Program-made: the position numbers and the translations under genes
Shown here: piece by piece, positions 9,225 through 18,091 of the stretch
How the letters are laid out: each line of letters opens with the position of its first letter
Position numbering within the stretch: the first letter of the stretch is position 1
Notes under the pieces: generated by a model
The model's input: the letters and a program-made list of their open reading frames with translations, nothing else
The model's database searches: none
Told to the model about the DNA's origin: nothing
Assembly: GCF_001510715.1 (NCBI RefSeq)
Contig: NZ_LMTJ01000014.1
Location: forward strand, 21,122-85,121
Reading direction: 5' to 3'
Length of the DNA: 64,000 bases
Source: Bacillus sp. FJAT-29814
GTDB lineage: Bacteria; Bacillota; Bacilli; Bacillales; Cytobacillaceae

Positions 9225-11306
9225 ATGCCAAGAGAGTTCTCCTTAGAAAAGACTCGTAATATCGGTATCATGGCTCACATTGATGCTGGTAAAACCACGA
9301 CTACTGAGCGTATCCTTTATTACACCGGTAAGATTCACAAAATCGGTGAAACTCACGAAGGTGCGTCTCAGATGGACTGGATGGAGCAGGAACAAGAGCG
9401 CGGAATCACCATTACTTCCGCCGCTACAACTGCCCAGTGGAAAAACCACCGCGTAAACATCATCGACACTCCGGGACACGTAGACTTCACAGTTGAAGTT
9501 GAACGTTCCCTCCGTGTACTTGATGGTGCGGTTGCGGTACTTGATGCACAATCAGGTGTTGAGCCTCAAACTGAAACAGTTTGGCGCCAAGCAACAACTT
9601 ACGGTGTACCACGTGTGGTATTCGTAAACAAGATGGACAAAATCGGCGCGGATTTCTTATATTCTGTTAAGACAATCCATGACCGCCTTCAAGCAAACGC
9701 TCATCCAATTCAACTGCCAATCGGTGCAGAAGATCAGTTCAGAGGCATTATCGACCTTGTAGAAATGACTGCAAGAATGTACGGTAATGACCTGGGAACA
9801 GATGTACAAGAAGTGGAAATCCCAGAAGAGTATAGAGCTCTAGCTGAGGAATGGCGTGAGAAATTAGTTGAAGCAGTTGCGGAACTTGATGAAGAATTGA
9901 TGGAAAAGTACCTTGGTGGTGAAGAAATCACAATCGAAGAGCTGAAAGCTGGCATTCGTAAAGGTACTGTTAACGTTGAATTCTATCCAGTAGTCTGTGG
10001 TTCTGCATTTAAAAACAAAGGTGTTCAGCCAATGTTGGATGCTGTTATCGATTACCTTCCATCTCCACTGGATGTACCTTCAATTAAAGGCCATTCTGTT
10101 GATGATGAAGACCAGATCGTTGAGCGTCATTCAAACGATGAAGAGCCATTCTCTGCTCTTGCATTTAAAGTAATGACTGACCCTTATGTAGGTAAATTAA
10201 CGTTCTTCCGCGTTTACTCCGGTACTTTAGATTCTGGTTCTTATGTCCAGAACTCTACTAAAGGAAAGCGTGAGCGTATCGGACGGATCCTGCAAATGCA
10301 CGCCAACCACCGTCAGGAAATTACAACAGTTTACTCCGGTGACATTGCTGCAGCTGTTGGCTTAAAAGATACAACTACTGGCGACACTCTATGTGATGAC
10401 AAAAACCCTGTTATCCTCGAGTCTATGCAATTCCCAGAGCCAGTAATCGAGCTTTCTGTAGAGCCGAAGTCAAAAGCTGACCAAGACAAAATGACAACTG
10501 CACTTCAGAAGCTTCAAGAAGAAGACCCAACATTCCGTGCACATACTAACCAGGAAACTGGACAAGTTATCATTGCCGGTATGGGTGAGCTGCACCTTGA
10601 TATTATCGTTGACCGTATGCGTCGCGAATTCAAGGTTGAAGCGAACGTTGGTGCACCACAGGTTGCTTATCGTGAAACATTTACTTCTTCTGCGCAAGTA
10701 GAAGGTAAATTTGCACGTCAGTCCGGTGGTCGCGGACAATACGGACATGTTTGGATCGAATTCTCACCAAACGAAGCTGGTAAAGGATTCGAATTTGAAA
10801 ACGGTATTGTTGGCGGGGTAGTACCTCGTGAATATGTTCCAGCCGTTGAAGCGGGTTTAAAGGATTCCCTTGAAAGAGGCGTACTTGCCGGCTATCCGTT
10901 GGTTGATATCAAAGCAAGACTTTTCGATGGTTCATACCATGATGTTGACTCCTCGGAAATGGCGTTTAAGATCGCTGCTTCTCTAGCGCTTAAGAATGCT
11001 GCATCCAAGTGTGCACCAGTCATCCTTGAACCAATCATGAGAGTCGAAGTTGTTATCCCTGAAGAATATTTAGGTGATATCATGGGACAAATCACTGCAC
11101 GCCGCGGTCGCGTTGAAGGTATGGACGCTCGTGGTAATGCCCAAGTGGTTCGTGCGATGGTTCCACTTTCAGAAATGTTTGGTTATGCGACATCACTTCG
11201 TTCAAGCACTCAAGGCCGTGGCGTATTCTCCATGCACTTTGACCATTACGAAGAAGTACCAAAATCAATCTCTGAAGAAATTATCAAAAAAAATAAAGGC
11301 GAATAA
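9225..11306 (+). CDS. fusA: Elongation factor G
   Basis: EF-G is the GTPase that drives tRNA-mRNA translocation and, with RRF, ribosome recycling. The 693-residue protein has G1 AHIDAGKTT near residue 17, the switch II DTPGHVDF near 82 and the NKMD guanine-specificity motif near 136. GMGELHLDII lies in domain III, and domain IV includes GGRGQYGHV. An AAGGAGA site precedes the ATG at 9225. The last codons form a short hairpin with the start of the spacer. tuf follows after 130 bases. Confidence 0.98.
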   Translation: MPREFSLEKTRNIGIMAHIDAGKTTTTERILYYTGKIHKIGETHEGASQMDWMEQEQERGITITSAATTAQWKNHRVNIIDTPGHVDFTVEVERSLRVLDGAVAVLDAQSGVEPQTETVWRQATTYGVPRVVFVNKMDKIGADFLYSVKTIHDRLQANAHPIQLPIGAEDQFRGIIDLVEMTARMYGNDLGTDVQEVEIPEEYRALAEEWREKLVEAVAELDEELMEKYLGGEEITIEELKAGIRKGTVNVEFYPVVCGSAFKNKGVQPMLDAVIDYLPSPLDVPSIKGHSVDDEDQIVERHSNDEEPFSALAFKVMTDPYVGKLTFFRVYSGTLDSGSYVQNSTKGKRERIGRILQMHANHRQEITTVYSGDIAAAVGLKDTTTGDTLCDDKNPVILESMQFPEPVIELSVEPKSKADQDKMTTALQKLQEEDPTFRAHTNQETGQVIIAGMGELHLDIIVDRMRREFKVEANVGAPQVAYRETFTSSAQVEGKFARQSGGRGQYGHVWIEFSPNEAGKGFEFENGIVGGVVPREYVPAVEAGLKDSLERGVLAGYPLVDIKARLFDGSYHDVDSSEMAFKIAASLALKNAASKCAPVILEPIMRVEVVIPEEYLGDIMGQITARRGRVEGMDARGNAQVVRAMVPLSEMFGYATSLRSSTQGRGVFSMHFDHYEEVPKSISEEIIKKNKGE

Positions 11307-11350
11307 TTGATTTTCGCCTTTATATAAAGTATAACTACTTATGTAATATT

Positions 11351-11390
11351 TGGAACTGTTATCTAGGCGGAAGCCTGACTAGCAGTTCCA
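11351..11390 (+). other. Structured spacer hairpin between fusA and tuf
   Basis: TGGAACTG (11351-11358) pairs perfectly with CAGTTCCA (11383-11390). Inside it AGGC-GGAA-GCCT forms a tetraloop hairpin at 11365-11376. No T-run follows, so it is more likely an mRNA processing, stability or regulatory structure for tuf than a terminator. Confidence 0.5.
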
Positions 11391-11436
11391 CTTAAAAATA
11401 TACTTATCTTTTATTTATTAAAGGAGGATTTTCCTA

Positions 11437-12624
11437 ATGGGTAAAGCTAAATTTGACCGTTCTAAGCCACACGTTAACGTTGGTACAATTGGTCACGTTG
11501 ACCACGGTAAAACTACATTAACAGCTGCAATCACTACTGTTCTCGCTAAAATTGGCGGTGCAGAAGCTCGCGGTTATGATCAAATCGACAACGCTCCAGA
11601 AGAAAAAGAGCGTGGAATCACAATCTCAACTTCTCACGTTGAGTACGAAACAGCAAACCGTCACTACGCACACGTAGACTGCCCAGGACACGCTGACTAC
11701 GTTAAGAACATGATCACTGGTGCTGCTCAAATGGACGGCGGTATTCTTGTTGTATCTGCTGCTGACGGCCCAATGCCACAAACTCGTGAGCACATTCTTC
11801 TTTCTCGTCAGGTAGGCGTACCTTACCTTGTTGTATTCATGAACAAGTGTGATATGGTTGACGACGAAGAATTATTAGAGCTAGTTGAAATGGAAGTTCG
11901 TGACCTTCTATCTGAATATGACTTCCCAGGAGACGACATTCCTGTAATCAAAGGTTCTGCTCTTAAAGCTCTTGAAGGAGAACCAGAGTGGGAAGAAAAA
12001 ATCGTTGAACTTATGGAAGCTGTTGACAGCTATATTCCAAACCCAACACGTGACACTGACAAGCCATTCATGATGCCAGTTGAGGACGTATTCTCAATCA
12101 CTGGCCGTGGTACAGTTGCTACAGGCCGTGTTGAGCGTGGCCAAGTTAAAGTTGGTGACGTAGTTGAAATCGTAGGTTTCACTGAAGAGCCAAAATCTAC
12201 TACTGTAACAGGTGTAGAAATGTTCCGTAAGCTTCTTGACTTTGCTGAAGCTGGCGACAACATCGGTGCCCTTCTTCGTGGTGTAGCTCGTGAAGAAATC
12301 GAGCGTGGACAAGTTTTGGCTAAGCCAAAGTCCATCACTCCACACACAAAGTTTAAAGCACAAGTTTACGTATTATCAAAAGAAGAAGGTGGACGTCATA
12401 CTCCATTCTTCTCAAACTACCGTCCACAATTCTATTTCCGTACTTCTGATATCACTGGAATCATCACTCTTCCAGAAGGTACTGAAATGGTAATGCCTGG
12501 CGACCACATCGAAATGACTGTTGAGCTAATCGCTCCAGTTGCGATCGAAGAAGGAACTAAGTTCTCAATTCGTGAAGGTGGCCGTACAGTAGGTTCAGGT
12601 TCAATCACAACTATCGCTGAGTAA
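11437..12624 (+). CDS. tuf: Elongation factor Tu
   Basis: EF-Tu delivers aminoacyl-tRNA to the ribosomal A site with GTP. The 395-residue protein has the P-loop GHVDHGKTT at 18-26, DCPGHADY in switch II and NKCD for guanine recognition. The beta-barrel domains contain GRGTVATGRVERG and the C-terminal GGRTVGSG. The ATG at 11437 follows AAAGGAGGA. A strong terminator follows, so the str unit ends here, and the S10 cluster has its own promoters. Confidence 0.98.
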   Translation: MGKAKFDRSKPHVNVGTIGHVDHGKTTLTAAITTVLAKIGGAEARGYDQIDNAPEEKERGITISTSHVEYETANRHYAHVDCPGHADYVKNMITGAAQMDGGILVVSAADGPMPQTREHILLSRQVGVPYLVVFMNKCDMVDDEELLELVEMEVRDLLSEYDFPGDDIPVIKGSALKALEGEPEWEEKIVELMEAVDSYIPNPTRDTDKPFMMPVEDVFSITGRGTVATGRVERGQVKVGDVVEIVGFTEEPKSTTVTGVEMFRKLLDFAEAGDNIGALLRGVAREEIERGQVLAKPKSITPHTKFKAQVYVLSKEEGGRHTPFFSNYRPQFYFRTSDITGIITLPEGTEMVMPGDHIEMTVELIAPVAIEEGTKFSIREGGRTVGSGSITTIAE

Positions 12625-12637
12625 TTAACATTTAAAG

Positions 12638-12669
12638 AGCAGTCGGGTGACGATCCGGCTGCTTTTTTT
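12638..12669 (+). terminator. Intrinsic terminator after tuf
   Basis: AGCAGTCGG pairs with CCGGCTGCT around a GTGACGAT loop and is followed by seven T residues. Confidence 0.88.
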
Positions 12670-12766
12670 GTGCGCATTTTCAAAAAGTAGCATGTTTCTT
12701 CTATATATATAGAAATTAAACGCAAACCCTTACAATTAGGAGATTACTGGAGATTTCAATAAGCTG

Positions 12767-12795
12767 TTGAAATCAACATTATGAGCCTATATAAT
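12767..12795 (+). promoter_or_regulatory. S10-cluster promoter, upstream copy
   Basis: TTGAAA (12767-12772) and a perfect TATAAT (12790-12795) are spaced by 17 bases, well placed behind the tuf terminator. Confidence 0.7.
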
Positions 12796-12842
12796 AGAAA
12801 AAGTGTTCAGGTCAAAGACAGTAAAAAAAATCGTGATAAATG

Positions 12843-12871
12843 TTGCGTTTGACATATGTTTTATGTATAAT
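12843..12871 (+). promoter_or_regulatory. S10-cluster promoter, downstream copy
   Basis: TTGCGT (12843-12848) and TATAAT (12866-12871) are spaced by 17 bases. A TTGACA at 12849-12854 overlaps but would give only an 11-base spacer. Together with the copy 76 bases upstream this gives tandem promoters for the ribosomal superoperon. Confidence 0.65.
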
Positions 12872-13006
12872 AGACAATGTTGGTCTTTGACTGCGATGAT
12901 GTGGGAGGTTGCTGACACACCCGGCCGCTTTGCCATGGCGAGTGTGTGGGAAATTTCCACAGAGTATGTCTATTTTCAAAAATAGGCGAATAAAGGAGGG
13001 AAAATA
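12872..13006 (+). promoter_or_regulatory. S10 operon leader
   Basis: The untranslated leader before rpsJ holds a stem ACACAC (12915-12920) with GTGTGT (12942-12947) enclosing the palindrome GCCATGGC, and a T/A-rich hairpin near TCTATTTTCAAAAATAGG. S10 leaders are known sites of L4 feedback in other bacteria; whether that holds here is inference. AAAGGAGGG precedes the rpsJ start. Confidence 0.5.
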
Positions 13007-13315
13007 ATGGCAAAACAAAAAATTCGTATCCGCTTAAAAGCATATGACCACAGAATCCTTGATCAATCTGCGGAAAAAATCGTTGAAACAGCAAAACGTT
13101 CAGGTGCAGCAGTGTCCGGTCCGATTCCGCTTCCAACTGAAAAGTCTGTTTACACAATTCTTCGTGCGGTTCACAAGTACAAAGATTCTCGTGAACAATT
13201 TGAAATGCGGACACATAAGCGTCTAATCGACATCGTTAACCCAACTCCACAAACAGTTGATGCGTTAATGAGATTGGATTTACCATCTGGTGTTGATATC
13301 GAAATTAAGCTTTAA
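13007..13315 (+). CDS. rpsJ: 30S ribosomal protein S10
   Basis: S10 is a head protein of the 30S subunit and also the NusE partner of NusB in transcription antitermination. The 102-residue protein carries RIRLKAYDHR at the N-terminus and the long extended loop ending in KRLIDIVNPTP, typical of the family. It opens the S10 cluster after two tandem promoters and a structured leader; rplC follows after 39 bases. Confidence 0.97.
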   Translation: MAKQKIRIRLKAYDHRILDQSAEKIVETAKRSGAAVSGPIPLPTEKSVYTILRAVHKYKDSREQFEMRTHKRLIDIVNPTPQTVDALMRLDLPSGVDIEIKL

Positions 13316-13354
13316 TCACAATAAACACACAAAAATTTAGGAGGTGTGACTTAC

Positions 13355-13981
13355 ATGACCAAAGGAATCTTAGGAAGAAAGATTGGTATGACTCAAGTAT
13401 TTGCAGAGAACGGCAACTTAATTCCGGTAACTGTTGTTGAGGTAGCTCCAAACGTTGTTCTTCAAAAGAAATCTGTTGACACAGACGGTTATGAATCTGT
13501 TCAATTAGGCTTCGAAGACAAACGTGAAAAACTATCAAACAAACCTGAAAAAGGACACGTTGCAAAAGCAAATACTGCTCCTAAGCGCTTCATTCGCGAA
13601 TTCCGCGGAAACGACTTAGCAAGCTTTGAAGTTGGTCAAGAAGTCAAAGTTGATATTTTCGCTGCTGGCGATTTAGTAGATGTTACAGGAATCTCAAAGG
13701 GTAAAGGTTTCCAAGGCTCAATCAAACGCCATGGACAATCACGCGGCCCAATGGCTCACGGTTCTCGTTATCATCGTCGCCCTGGTTCAATGGGACCTGT
13801 TGCTCCAAACCGCGTTTTCAAAGGTAAATTATTACCTGGCCGCATGGGCGGAGAGCAAGTAACTGTTCAAAACCTTGAAATCGTAAAAGTTGATGCTGAA
13901 CGCAACTTACTTTTGATTAAAGGTAACGTTCCAGGAGCTAAAAAAGCTTTACTAAAAATTAAAGGTGCGGTAAAAGCATAG
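13355..13981 (+). CDS. rplC: 50S ribosomal protein L3
   Basis: L3 is an early 50S assembly protein whose central extension reaches the peptidyl-transferase centre. I use the ATG at 13355 (MTKGILGRKIGMTQ), eight bases after GGAGGTG (13340-13346); the in-frame GTG at 13346 overlaps that site. The 208-residue length is normal. The extension KGFQGSIKRHGQSRGP and HGSRYHRRPGSMG is intact. It belongs to the rpsJ-rplC-rplD series. Confidence 0.97.
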   Translation: MTKGILGRKIGMTQVFAENGNLIPVTVVEVAPNVVLQKKSVDTDGYESVQLGFEDKREKLSNKPEKGHVAKANTAPKRFIREFRGNDLASFEVGQEVKVDIFAAGDLVDVTGISKGKGFQGSIKRHGQSRGPMAHGSRYHRRPGSMGPVAPNRVFKGKLLPGRMGGEQVTVQNLEIVKVDAERNLLLIKGNVPGAKKALLKIKGAVKA

Positions 13982-14010
13982 TCACTTTCTGAGAAAGGAG
14001 GAACAAAGGA

Positions 14011-14634
14011 ATGCCTAAAGTAGCATTATTAAACCAAGGCGGTTCACAAGTTGGTGAAATCGAACTTAATGAATCAGTATTTGGTATTGAGCCTAACCAA
14101 CACGTATTATTCGAAGCAATTGTTATGCAAAGAGCTTCTCTACGTCAAGGAACTCATAAAGTAAAAACTCGTTCTGAGGTAGCAGGCGGTGGCCGTAAAC
14201 CATGGCGTCAAAAAGGAACAGGACGTGCTCGTCAAGGTTCCATTCGTTCACCACAATGGCGCGGAGGCGGTACTGTATTTGGTCCAACACCACGCAGCTA
14301 CAGCTATAAAATGCCTAAAAAAGTTCGTCGTTTAGCGATCAAATCAGCTTTATCATCTAAAGTGTTAGAAGAAAACATCTTAGTATTGGAAAGCTTAGCA
14401 TTTGAAGCGCCAAAAACAAAAGACTTCAAAGCTGTTTTAAATGGTCTTTCTGTTGAGAAAAAAGCGTTAATCGTTACTGCTGACCTTGATGAAAACGTAG
14501 CATTATCTGCTCGTAACATTCCTGGTGTAACAGTTGTAACTGCTGATGGAATCAACGTTTTAGACGTTGTAAACCATGATAAATTGATCATGACTAAAGC
14601 AGCGGTTGAAAAAGTAGAGGAGGTGCTTGCATAA
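14011..14634 (+). CDS. rplD: 50S ribosomal protein L4
   Basis: L4 lines the peptide exit tunnel with its extended loop and in some bacteria represses its own operon. The 207-residue protein shows the loop RSEVAGGGRKPWRQKGTGRARQ near residues 53-74, where macrolide-resistance changes occur; it looks wild type. The stop codon overlaps the rplW start by one base (TAATG), which suggests translational coupling. AAAGGAGGA precedes the ATG. Confidence 0.97.
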   Translation: MPKVALLNQGGSQVGEIELNESVFGIEPNQHVLFEAIVMQRASLRQGTHKVKTRSEVAGGGRKPWRQKGTGRARQGSIRSPQWRGGGTVFGPTPRSYSYKMPKKVRRLAIKSALSSKVLEENILVLESLAFEAPKTKDFKAVLNGLSVEKKALIVTADLDENVALSARNIPGVTVVTADGINVLDVVNHDKLIMTKAAVEKVEEVLA

Positions 14635-14918
14635 TGGATGCACGCGATATCATTAAGCGCCCCGTTATCACTGAACGTTCTACTGACCTAATTGCTGAAA
14701 AGAAATATACGTTCGAAGTTGATGTGAAAGCCAACAAAACACAAGTCAAAGATGCTGTACAAGAAATCTTTGGTGTTCAAGTTGAAAGAGTAAACATCAT
14801 GAACTATAAAGGCAAATTCAAGCGTATGGGCAAATTCGGCGGCTATACAAACAAACGTCGTAAAGCAATTGTAAAATTAACAGCTGACAGCAAAGAAATC
14901 GAATTCTTTGAAAGCTAA
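14634..14918 (+). CDS. rplW: 50S ribosomal protein L23
   Basis: L23 surrounds the exit of the nascent-peptide tunnel and is the docking site for trigger factor and SRP. The 94-residue protein begins MDARDIIKRPVITERS and includes ANKTQVKDAVQEIF, both typical. Its ATG overlaps the rplD stop by one base. AGAGGAGGTGC just upstream, inside rplD, serves as ribosome-binding site. Confidence 0.97.
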   Translation: MDARDIIKRPVITERSTDLIAEKKYTFEVDVKANKTQVKDAVQEIFGVQVERVNIMNYKGKFKRMGKFGGYTNKRRKAIVKLTADSKEIEFFES

Positions 14919-14946
14919 AATTCACTAAGAAGAGGAGGGAAATAAA

Positions 14947-15777
14947 ATGGCGATTAAAAAGTACAAACCTACCTCTAACGGTCGTCGCGGCATGACAGTT
15001 TCTGATTTCGCTGAAATTACAACAAGCACTCCAGAAAAATCCCTATTAGCTCCGTTAAAGAGCAAAGGCGGCCGTAACAACCAAGGTAAGTTAACTGTTC
15101 GTCATCAAGGTGGCGGCCATAAGCGTCAATATCGTTTAATCGACTTTAAACGTAACAAAGATGGCATTCCAGGACGCGTTGCCACAATCGAGTACGATCC
15201 AAATCGTTCTGCAAATATCGCATTAATTAATTATGCGGATGGAGAAAAGCGTTATATCTTAGCTCCTAAAAACTTGGAAGTTGGTATGGAAATTATGTCA
15301 GGTCCTGAAGCTGACATTAAAGTGGGTAATGCCCTTCCACTAGCTAACATTCCGGTTGGTACTGTTGTACACAACATCGAATTAAAACCAGGAAAAGGCG
15401 GACAATTAGTTCGTTCAGCAGGTACTTCTGCACAAGTTCTTGGTAAAGAAGGAAAATACGTACTTGTACGTTTAACTTCCGGCGAAGTTCGTATGATTCT
15501 ATCTGAGTGCCGTGCATCTATCGGTCAGGTAGGTAACGAACAGCACGAATTAATCAACATTGGTAAAGCAGGTCGTTCTCGTTGGTTAGGTAAACGCCCA
15601 ACTGTACGTGGATCTGTTATGAACCCTAACGATCACCCACACGGTGGTGGTGAAGGACGTTCACCAATCGGACGTAAGTCTCCAATGACTCCTTGGGGCA
15701 AACCGACTCTTGGTTACAAGACTCGTAAGAAGAAAAACAAATCCGACAAACTTATTATTCGTCGTCGTAAAAAATAA
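14947..15777 (+). CDS. rplB: 50S ribosomal protein L2
   Basis: L2 helps join the subunits and supports the peptidyl-transferase centre. The 276-residue protein has the N-terminal OB-fold region with RHQGGGHKRQYRLIDF near residue 53 and the C-terminal GGGEGRSP containing the conserved histidine just before it (DHPHGGGEG). The basic tail KTRKKKNKSDKLIIRRRKK is normal. GAGGAGGG precedes the ATG. rpsS follows after 60 bases containing a short inverted repeat (CTACGGTTC/GAACCGTAG). Confidence 0.97.
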   Translation: MAIKKYKPTSNGRRGMTVSDFAEITTSTPEKSLLAPLKSKGGRNNQGKLTVRHQGGGHKRQYRLIDFKRNKDGIPGRVATIEYDPNRSANIALINYADGEKRYILAPKNLEVGMEIMSGPEADIKVGNALPLANIPVGTVVHNIELKPGKGGQLVRSAGTSAQVLGKEGKYVLVRLTSGEVRMILSECRASIGQVGNEQHELINIGKAGRSRWLGKRPTVRGSVMNPNDHPHGGGEGRSPIGRKSPMTPWGKPTLGYKTRKKKNKSDKLIIRRRKK

Positions 15778-15837
15778 CGTGTTTGACCTACGGTTCAAGG
15801 ATAGAACCGTAGAACAATCACGAAGGGAGGTTCATTC

Positions 15838-16116
15838 ATGGGTCGCAGCTTAAAAAAAGGACCATTCGTTGATGATCATTTAATGGTTAAAGTTGAAAAG
15901 TTAAATGAAACTGATAAGAAGCAAGTTATCAAAACTTGGTCTCGTCGTTCTACGATTTTCCCACAATTTATCGGTCATACGATCGCAGTTTATGATGGCC
16001 GTAAACATGTGCCTGTGTATGTTACTGAAGACATGGTAGGACACAAGCTTGGAGAATTCGCTCCAACACGCGCTTACAAAGGTCACGGTAACGATGATAA
16101 GAAAACAAGACGTTAA
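15838..16116 (+). CDS. rpsS: 30S ribosomal protein S19
   Basis: S19 binds S13 in the 30S head near the A-site finger. The 92-residue protein starts MGRSLKKGPFVDDHL and contains TWSRRSTIFPQFIGHTIAVY, both family hallmarks, and ends FAPTRAYKGHGNDDKKTRR. AGGGAGG precedes the ATG and rplV begins 17 bases after the stop. Confidence 0.97.
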   Translation: MGRSLKKGPFVDDHLMVKVEKLNETDKKQVIKTWSRRSTIFPQFIGHTIAVYDGRKHVPVYVTEDMVGHKLGEFAPTRAYKGHGNDDKKTRR

Positions 16117-16133
16117 GAGAGGAGGGCATCCTA

Positions 16134-16475
16134 ATGCAAGCTAAAGCTGTTGCAAGAACAGTCCGTATTGCTCCTCGTAAAGTACGTTTAGTCGTTGATT
16201 TAATTCGAGGTAAGCAAGTTGGTGAAGCGGTGGCGATTTTAAATCTGACTCCGAAGGCTGCTTCTCCAGTCGTTGAAAAAGTATTGAAATCCGCTATGGC
16301 AAACGCGGAACACAATTATGAAATGGACGTAAATAACCTAGTTGTTGAGCAGGCATTCGTAGACGAAGGACCAACCTTAAAACGTTTCCGTCCTCGCGCA
16401 CAAGGTCGTGCAAGCCAAATCAACAAACGCACTAGCCATATTACAATCGTTCTATCAGAAAAGAAGGAGGGATAA
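16134..16475 (+). CDS. rplV: 50S ribosomal protein L22
   Basis: L22 spans the 50S subunit, and its beta-hairpin narrows the exit tunnel. The 113-residue protein has RIAPRKVRLVVDLIRGK near residue 11 and the hairpin loop GPTLKRFRPRAQGRASQI near residue 82, where macrolide-resistance changes map; no insertion or deletion is apparent. GAGGAGGGC precedes the ATG. The rpsC start lies three bases after the stop. Confidence 0.97.
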   Translation: MQAKAVARTVRIAPRKVRLVVDLIRGKQVGEAVAILNLTPKAASPVVEKVLKSAMANAEHNYEMDVNNLVVEQAFVDEGPTLKRFRPRAQGRASQINKRTSHITIVLSEKKEG

Positions 16476-16478
16476 TCA

Positions 16479-17135
16479 GTGGGTCAAAAGGTAAATCCAG
16501 TCGGTTTGCGTATCGGGATCATCCGTGATTGGGAATCTAAATGGTATGCAGGCAAAGACTTTGCTGATCTTTTACACGAAGACATTAAAGTTCGTGAATA
16601 TATCACGAAACGTCTAAAAGATGCTTCCGTTTCTAAAGTTGAAATCGAACGTGCTGCAAACCGTGTTAACGTAACTGTTCATACTGCAAAGCCTGGTATG
16701 GTAATCGGTAAAGGCGGCACTGAAGTTGAAGCACTTCGTAAAGCGTTAAATCAATTAACTGGCAAGCGTGTACACATCAATATTCTTGAAATTAAGAGAG
16801 CTGATGTTGATGCGAAGCTTGTTGCAGAAAATATTGCTCGTCAATTAGAAAACCGTGTATCTTTCCGCCGTGCTCAAAAGCAAGCGATCCAACGTGCAAT
16901 GCGCGCAGGTGCGAAAGGTATCAAAACAATGGTATCTGGTCGTTTAGGTGGTGCCGATATCGCTCGTTCTGAACACTACAGCGAGGGAACTGTTCCACTT
17001 CATACTCTTCGCGCTGATATCGATTATGCTACAGCAGAAGCAGACACTACTTATGGAAAACTTGGTGTTAAAGTATGGATCTATCGTGGAGAGGTCCTTC
17101 CTACTAAGAAGAAATCCGAGGAAGGAGGCAAATAA
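16479..17135 (+). CDS. rpsC: 30S ribosomal protein S3
   Basis: S3 forms the mRNA entry channel with S4 and S5 and has helicase activity there. The 218-residue protein begins with GTG (MGQKVNPVGLRIG) after AAGGAGGG. The KH domain motif VIGKGGTEVEALRK is near residue 74, and the C-terminal domain has SGRLGGADIARSE. It is followed within one base by the rplP start, so it is translationally close to the next gene. Confidence 0.97.
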   Translation: MGQKVNPVGLRIGIIRDWESKWYAGKDFADLLHEDIKVREYITKRLKDASVSKVEIERAANRVNVTVHTAKPGMVIGKGGTEVEALRKALNQLTGKRVHINILEIKRADVDAKLVAENIARQLENRVSFRRAQKQAIQRAMRAGAKGIKTMVSGRLGGADIARSEHYSEGTVPLHTLRADIDYATAEADTTYGKLGVKVWIYRGEVLPTKKKSEEGGK

Positions 17136-17136
17136 T

Positions 17137-17571
17137 ATGTTATTGCCAAAACGCGTAAAATTTCGCCGTCAACACCGTGGGAAAATGCGTGGTAACGCTA
17201 AAGGCGGCACTGAAGTAACATTTGGTGAATTCGGTCTGCAAGCAGTCGAAGCTTCATGGATTACAAACCGTCAAATTGAAGCTGCACGTCGTGCAATGAC
17301 TCGTTATATGAAACGTGGCGGTAAAGTTTGGATTAAAATTTTCCCTCACAAACCATACACTGCAAAGCCTCTTGAAGTGCGGATGGGTTCCGGTAAAGGT
17401 TCACCTGAAGGCTGGGTAGCGGTTGTAAAACCTGGCAAAGTCATGTTTGAACTAGCTGGCGTATCTGAAGAAATCGCACGCGAAGCTCTACGTCTTGCAG
17501 CTCACAAACTTCCAGTAAAATGCAAGTTTGTAAAACGTGAAGAAATTGGTGGTGAATCAAATGAAAGCTAA
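17137..17571 (+). CDS. rplP: 50S ribosomal protein L16
   Basis: L16 positions aminoacyl-tRNA in the A site. The ATG at 17137 (MLLPKRVKFRRQHRGK) follows GGAAGGAGG; longer in-frame starts inside rpsC are rejected because 144 residues is the normal length. The motif RYMKRGGKVWIKIFP near residue 57 and the conserved MGSGKG are intact. The last 11 bases overlap rpmC. Confidence 0.97.
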   Translation: MLLPKRVKFRRQHRGKMRGNAKGGTEVTFGEFGLQAVEASWITNRQIEAARRAMTRYMKRGGKVWIKIFPHKPYTAKPLEVRMGSGKGSPEGWVAVVKPGKVMFELAGVSEEIAREALRLAAHKLPVKCKFVKREEIGGESNES

Positions 17572-17761
17572 TGAAATTCGTGACCTTACCACTGCTGAAA
17601 TTGAACAAAAAGTTAAATCTTTAAAGGAAGAGCTTTTCAACCTTCGCTTTCAATTGGCGACTGGACAACTTGAAAACACAGCTCGTATCCGTGAAGTACG
17701 CAAGTCAATCGCTCGCATGAAAACTGTGATTCGTGAGAGAGAAATCAGCGTTAACAAGTAG
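17561..17761 (+). CDS. rpmC: 50S ribosomal protein L29
   Basis: L29 lies next to L23 at the tunnel exit. The 66-residue protein starts MKANEIRDLTTAEIE and has the family pattern KEELFNLRFQLATGQLENTARI; it folds as a helical hairpin. The ATG at 17561 gives the normal length; the in-frame start further upstream lies deep inside rplP. GGTGG inside rplP is the likely ribosome-binding site. Confidence 0.96.
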   Translation: MKANEIRDLTTAEIEQKVKSLKEELFNLRFQLATGQLENTARIREVRKSIARMKTVIREREISVNK

Positions 17762-17787
17762 AAACTAGGAGAGGGGGTTCACGAAGA

Positions 17788-18051
17788 ATGAGTGAACGTA
17801 ACCAACGCAAGGTTTACACTGGACGCGTTGTTTCTGACAAGATGGACAAAACTGTTACCGTTCTTGTTGAAACATACAAAAAGCATCCACTTTACGGTAA
17901 ACGCGTTAAGTACTCTAAAAAGTACAAAGCTCATGATGAGCAAAATCAAGCAAAAGTTGGCGATATCGTGCGTATCATGGAAACTCGCCCGCTTTCAGCT
18001 ACAAAGCGCTTCCGTTTAGTTGAAGTAGTAGAAAAAGCAGTTATTATTTAA
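17788..18051 (+). CDS. rpsQ: 30S ribosomal protein S17
   Basis: S17 is an early-binding OB-fold protein of the 30S body. The 87-residue protein reads MSERNQRKVYTGRVVSDKMDKT and contains the family block GDIVRIMETRPLSATKRFRLVE. GGAGAGGGGG lies upstream of the ATG. It is placed between rpmC and rplN as in all Bacilli. Confidence 0.97.
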   Translation: MSERNQRKVYTGRVVSDKMDKTVTVLVETYKKHPLYGKRVKYSKKYKAHDEQNQAKVGDIVRIMETRPLSATKRFRLVEVVEKAVII

Positions 18052-18091
18052 TTGTTCGGATATTCTTTGATTCCGAAGGGAGGTTACACAC

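Noticed and set aside
12803..12985. Small open frames over the S10 promoters and leader
   Set aside because: They overlap the -10 boxes and leader stems and have no ribosome-binding site.
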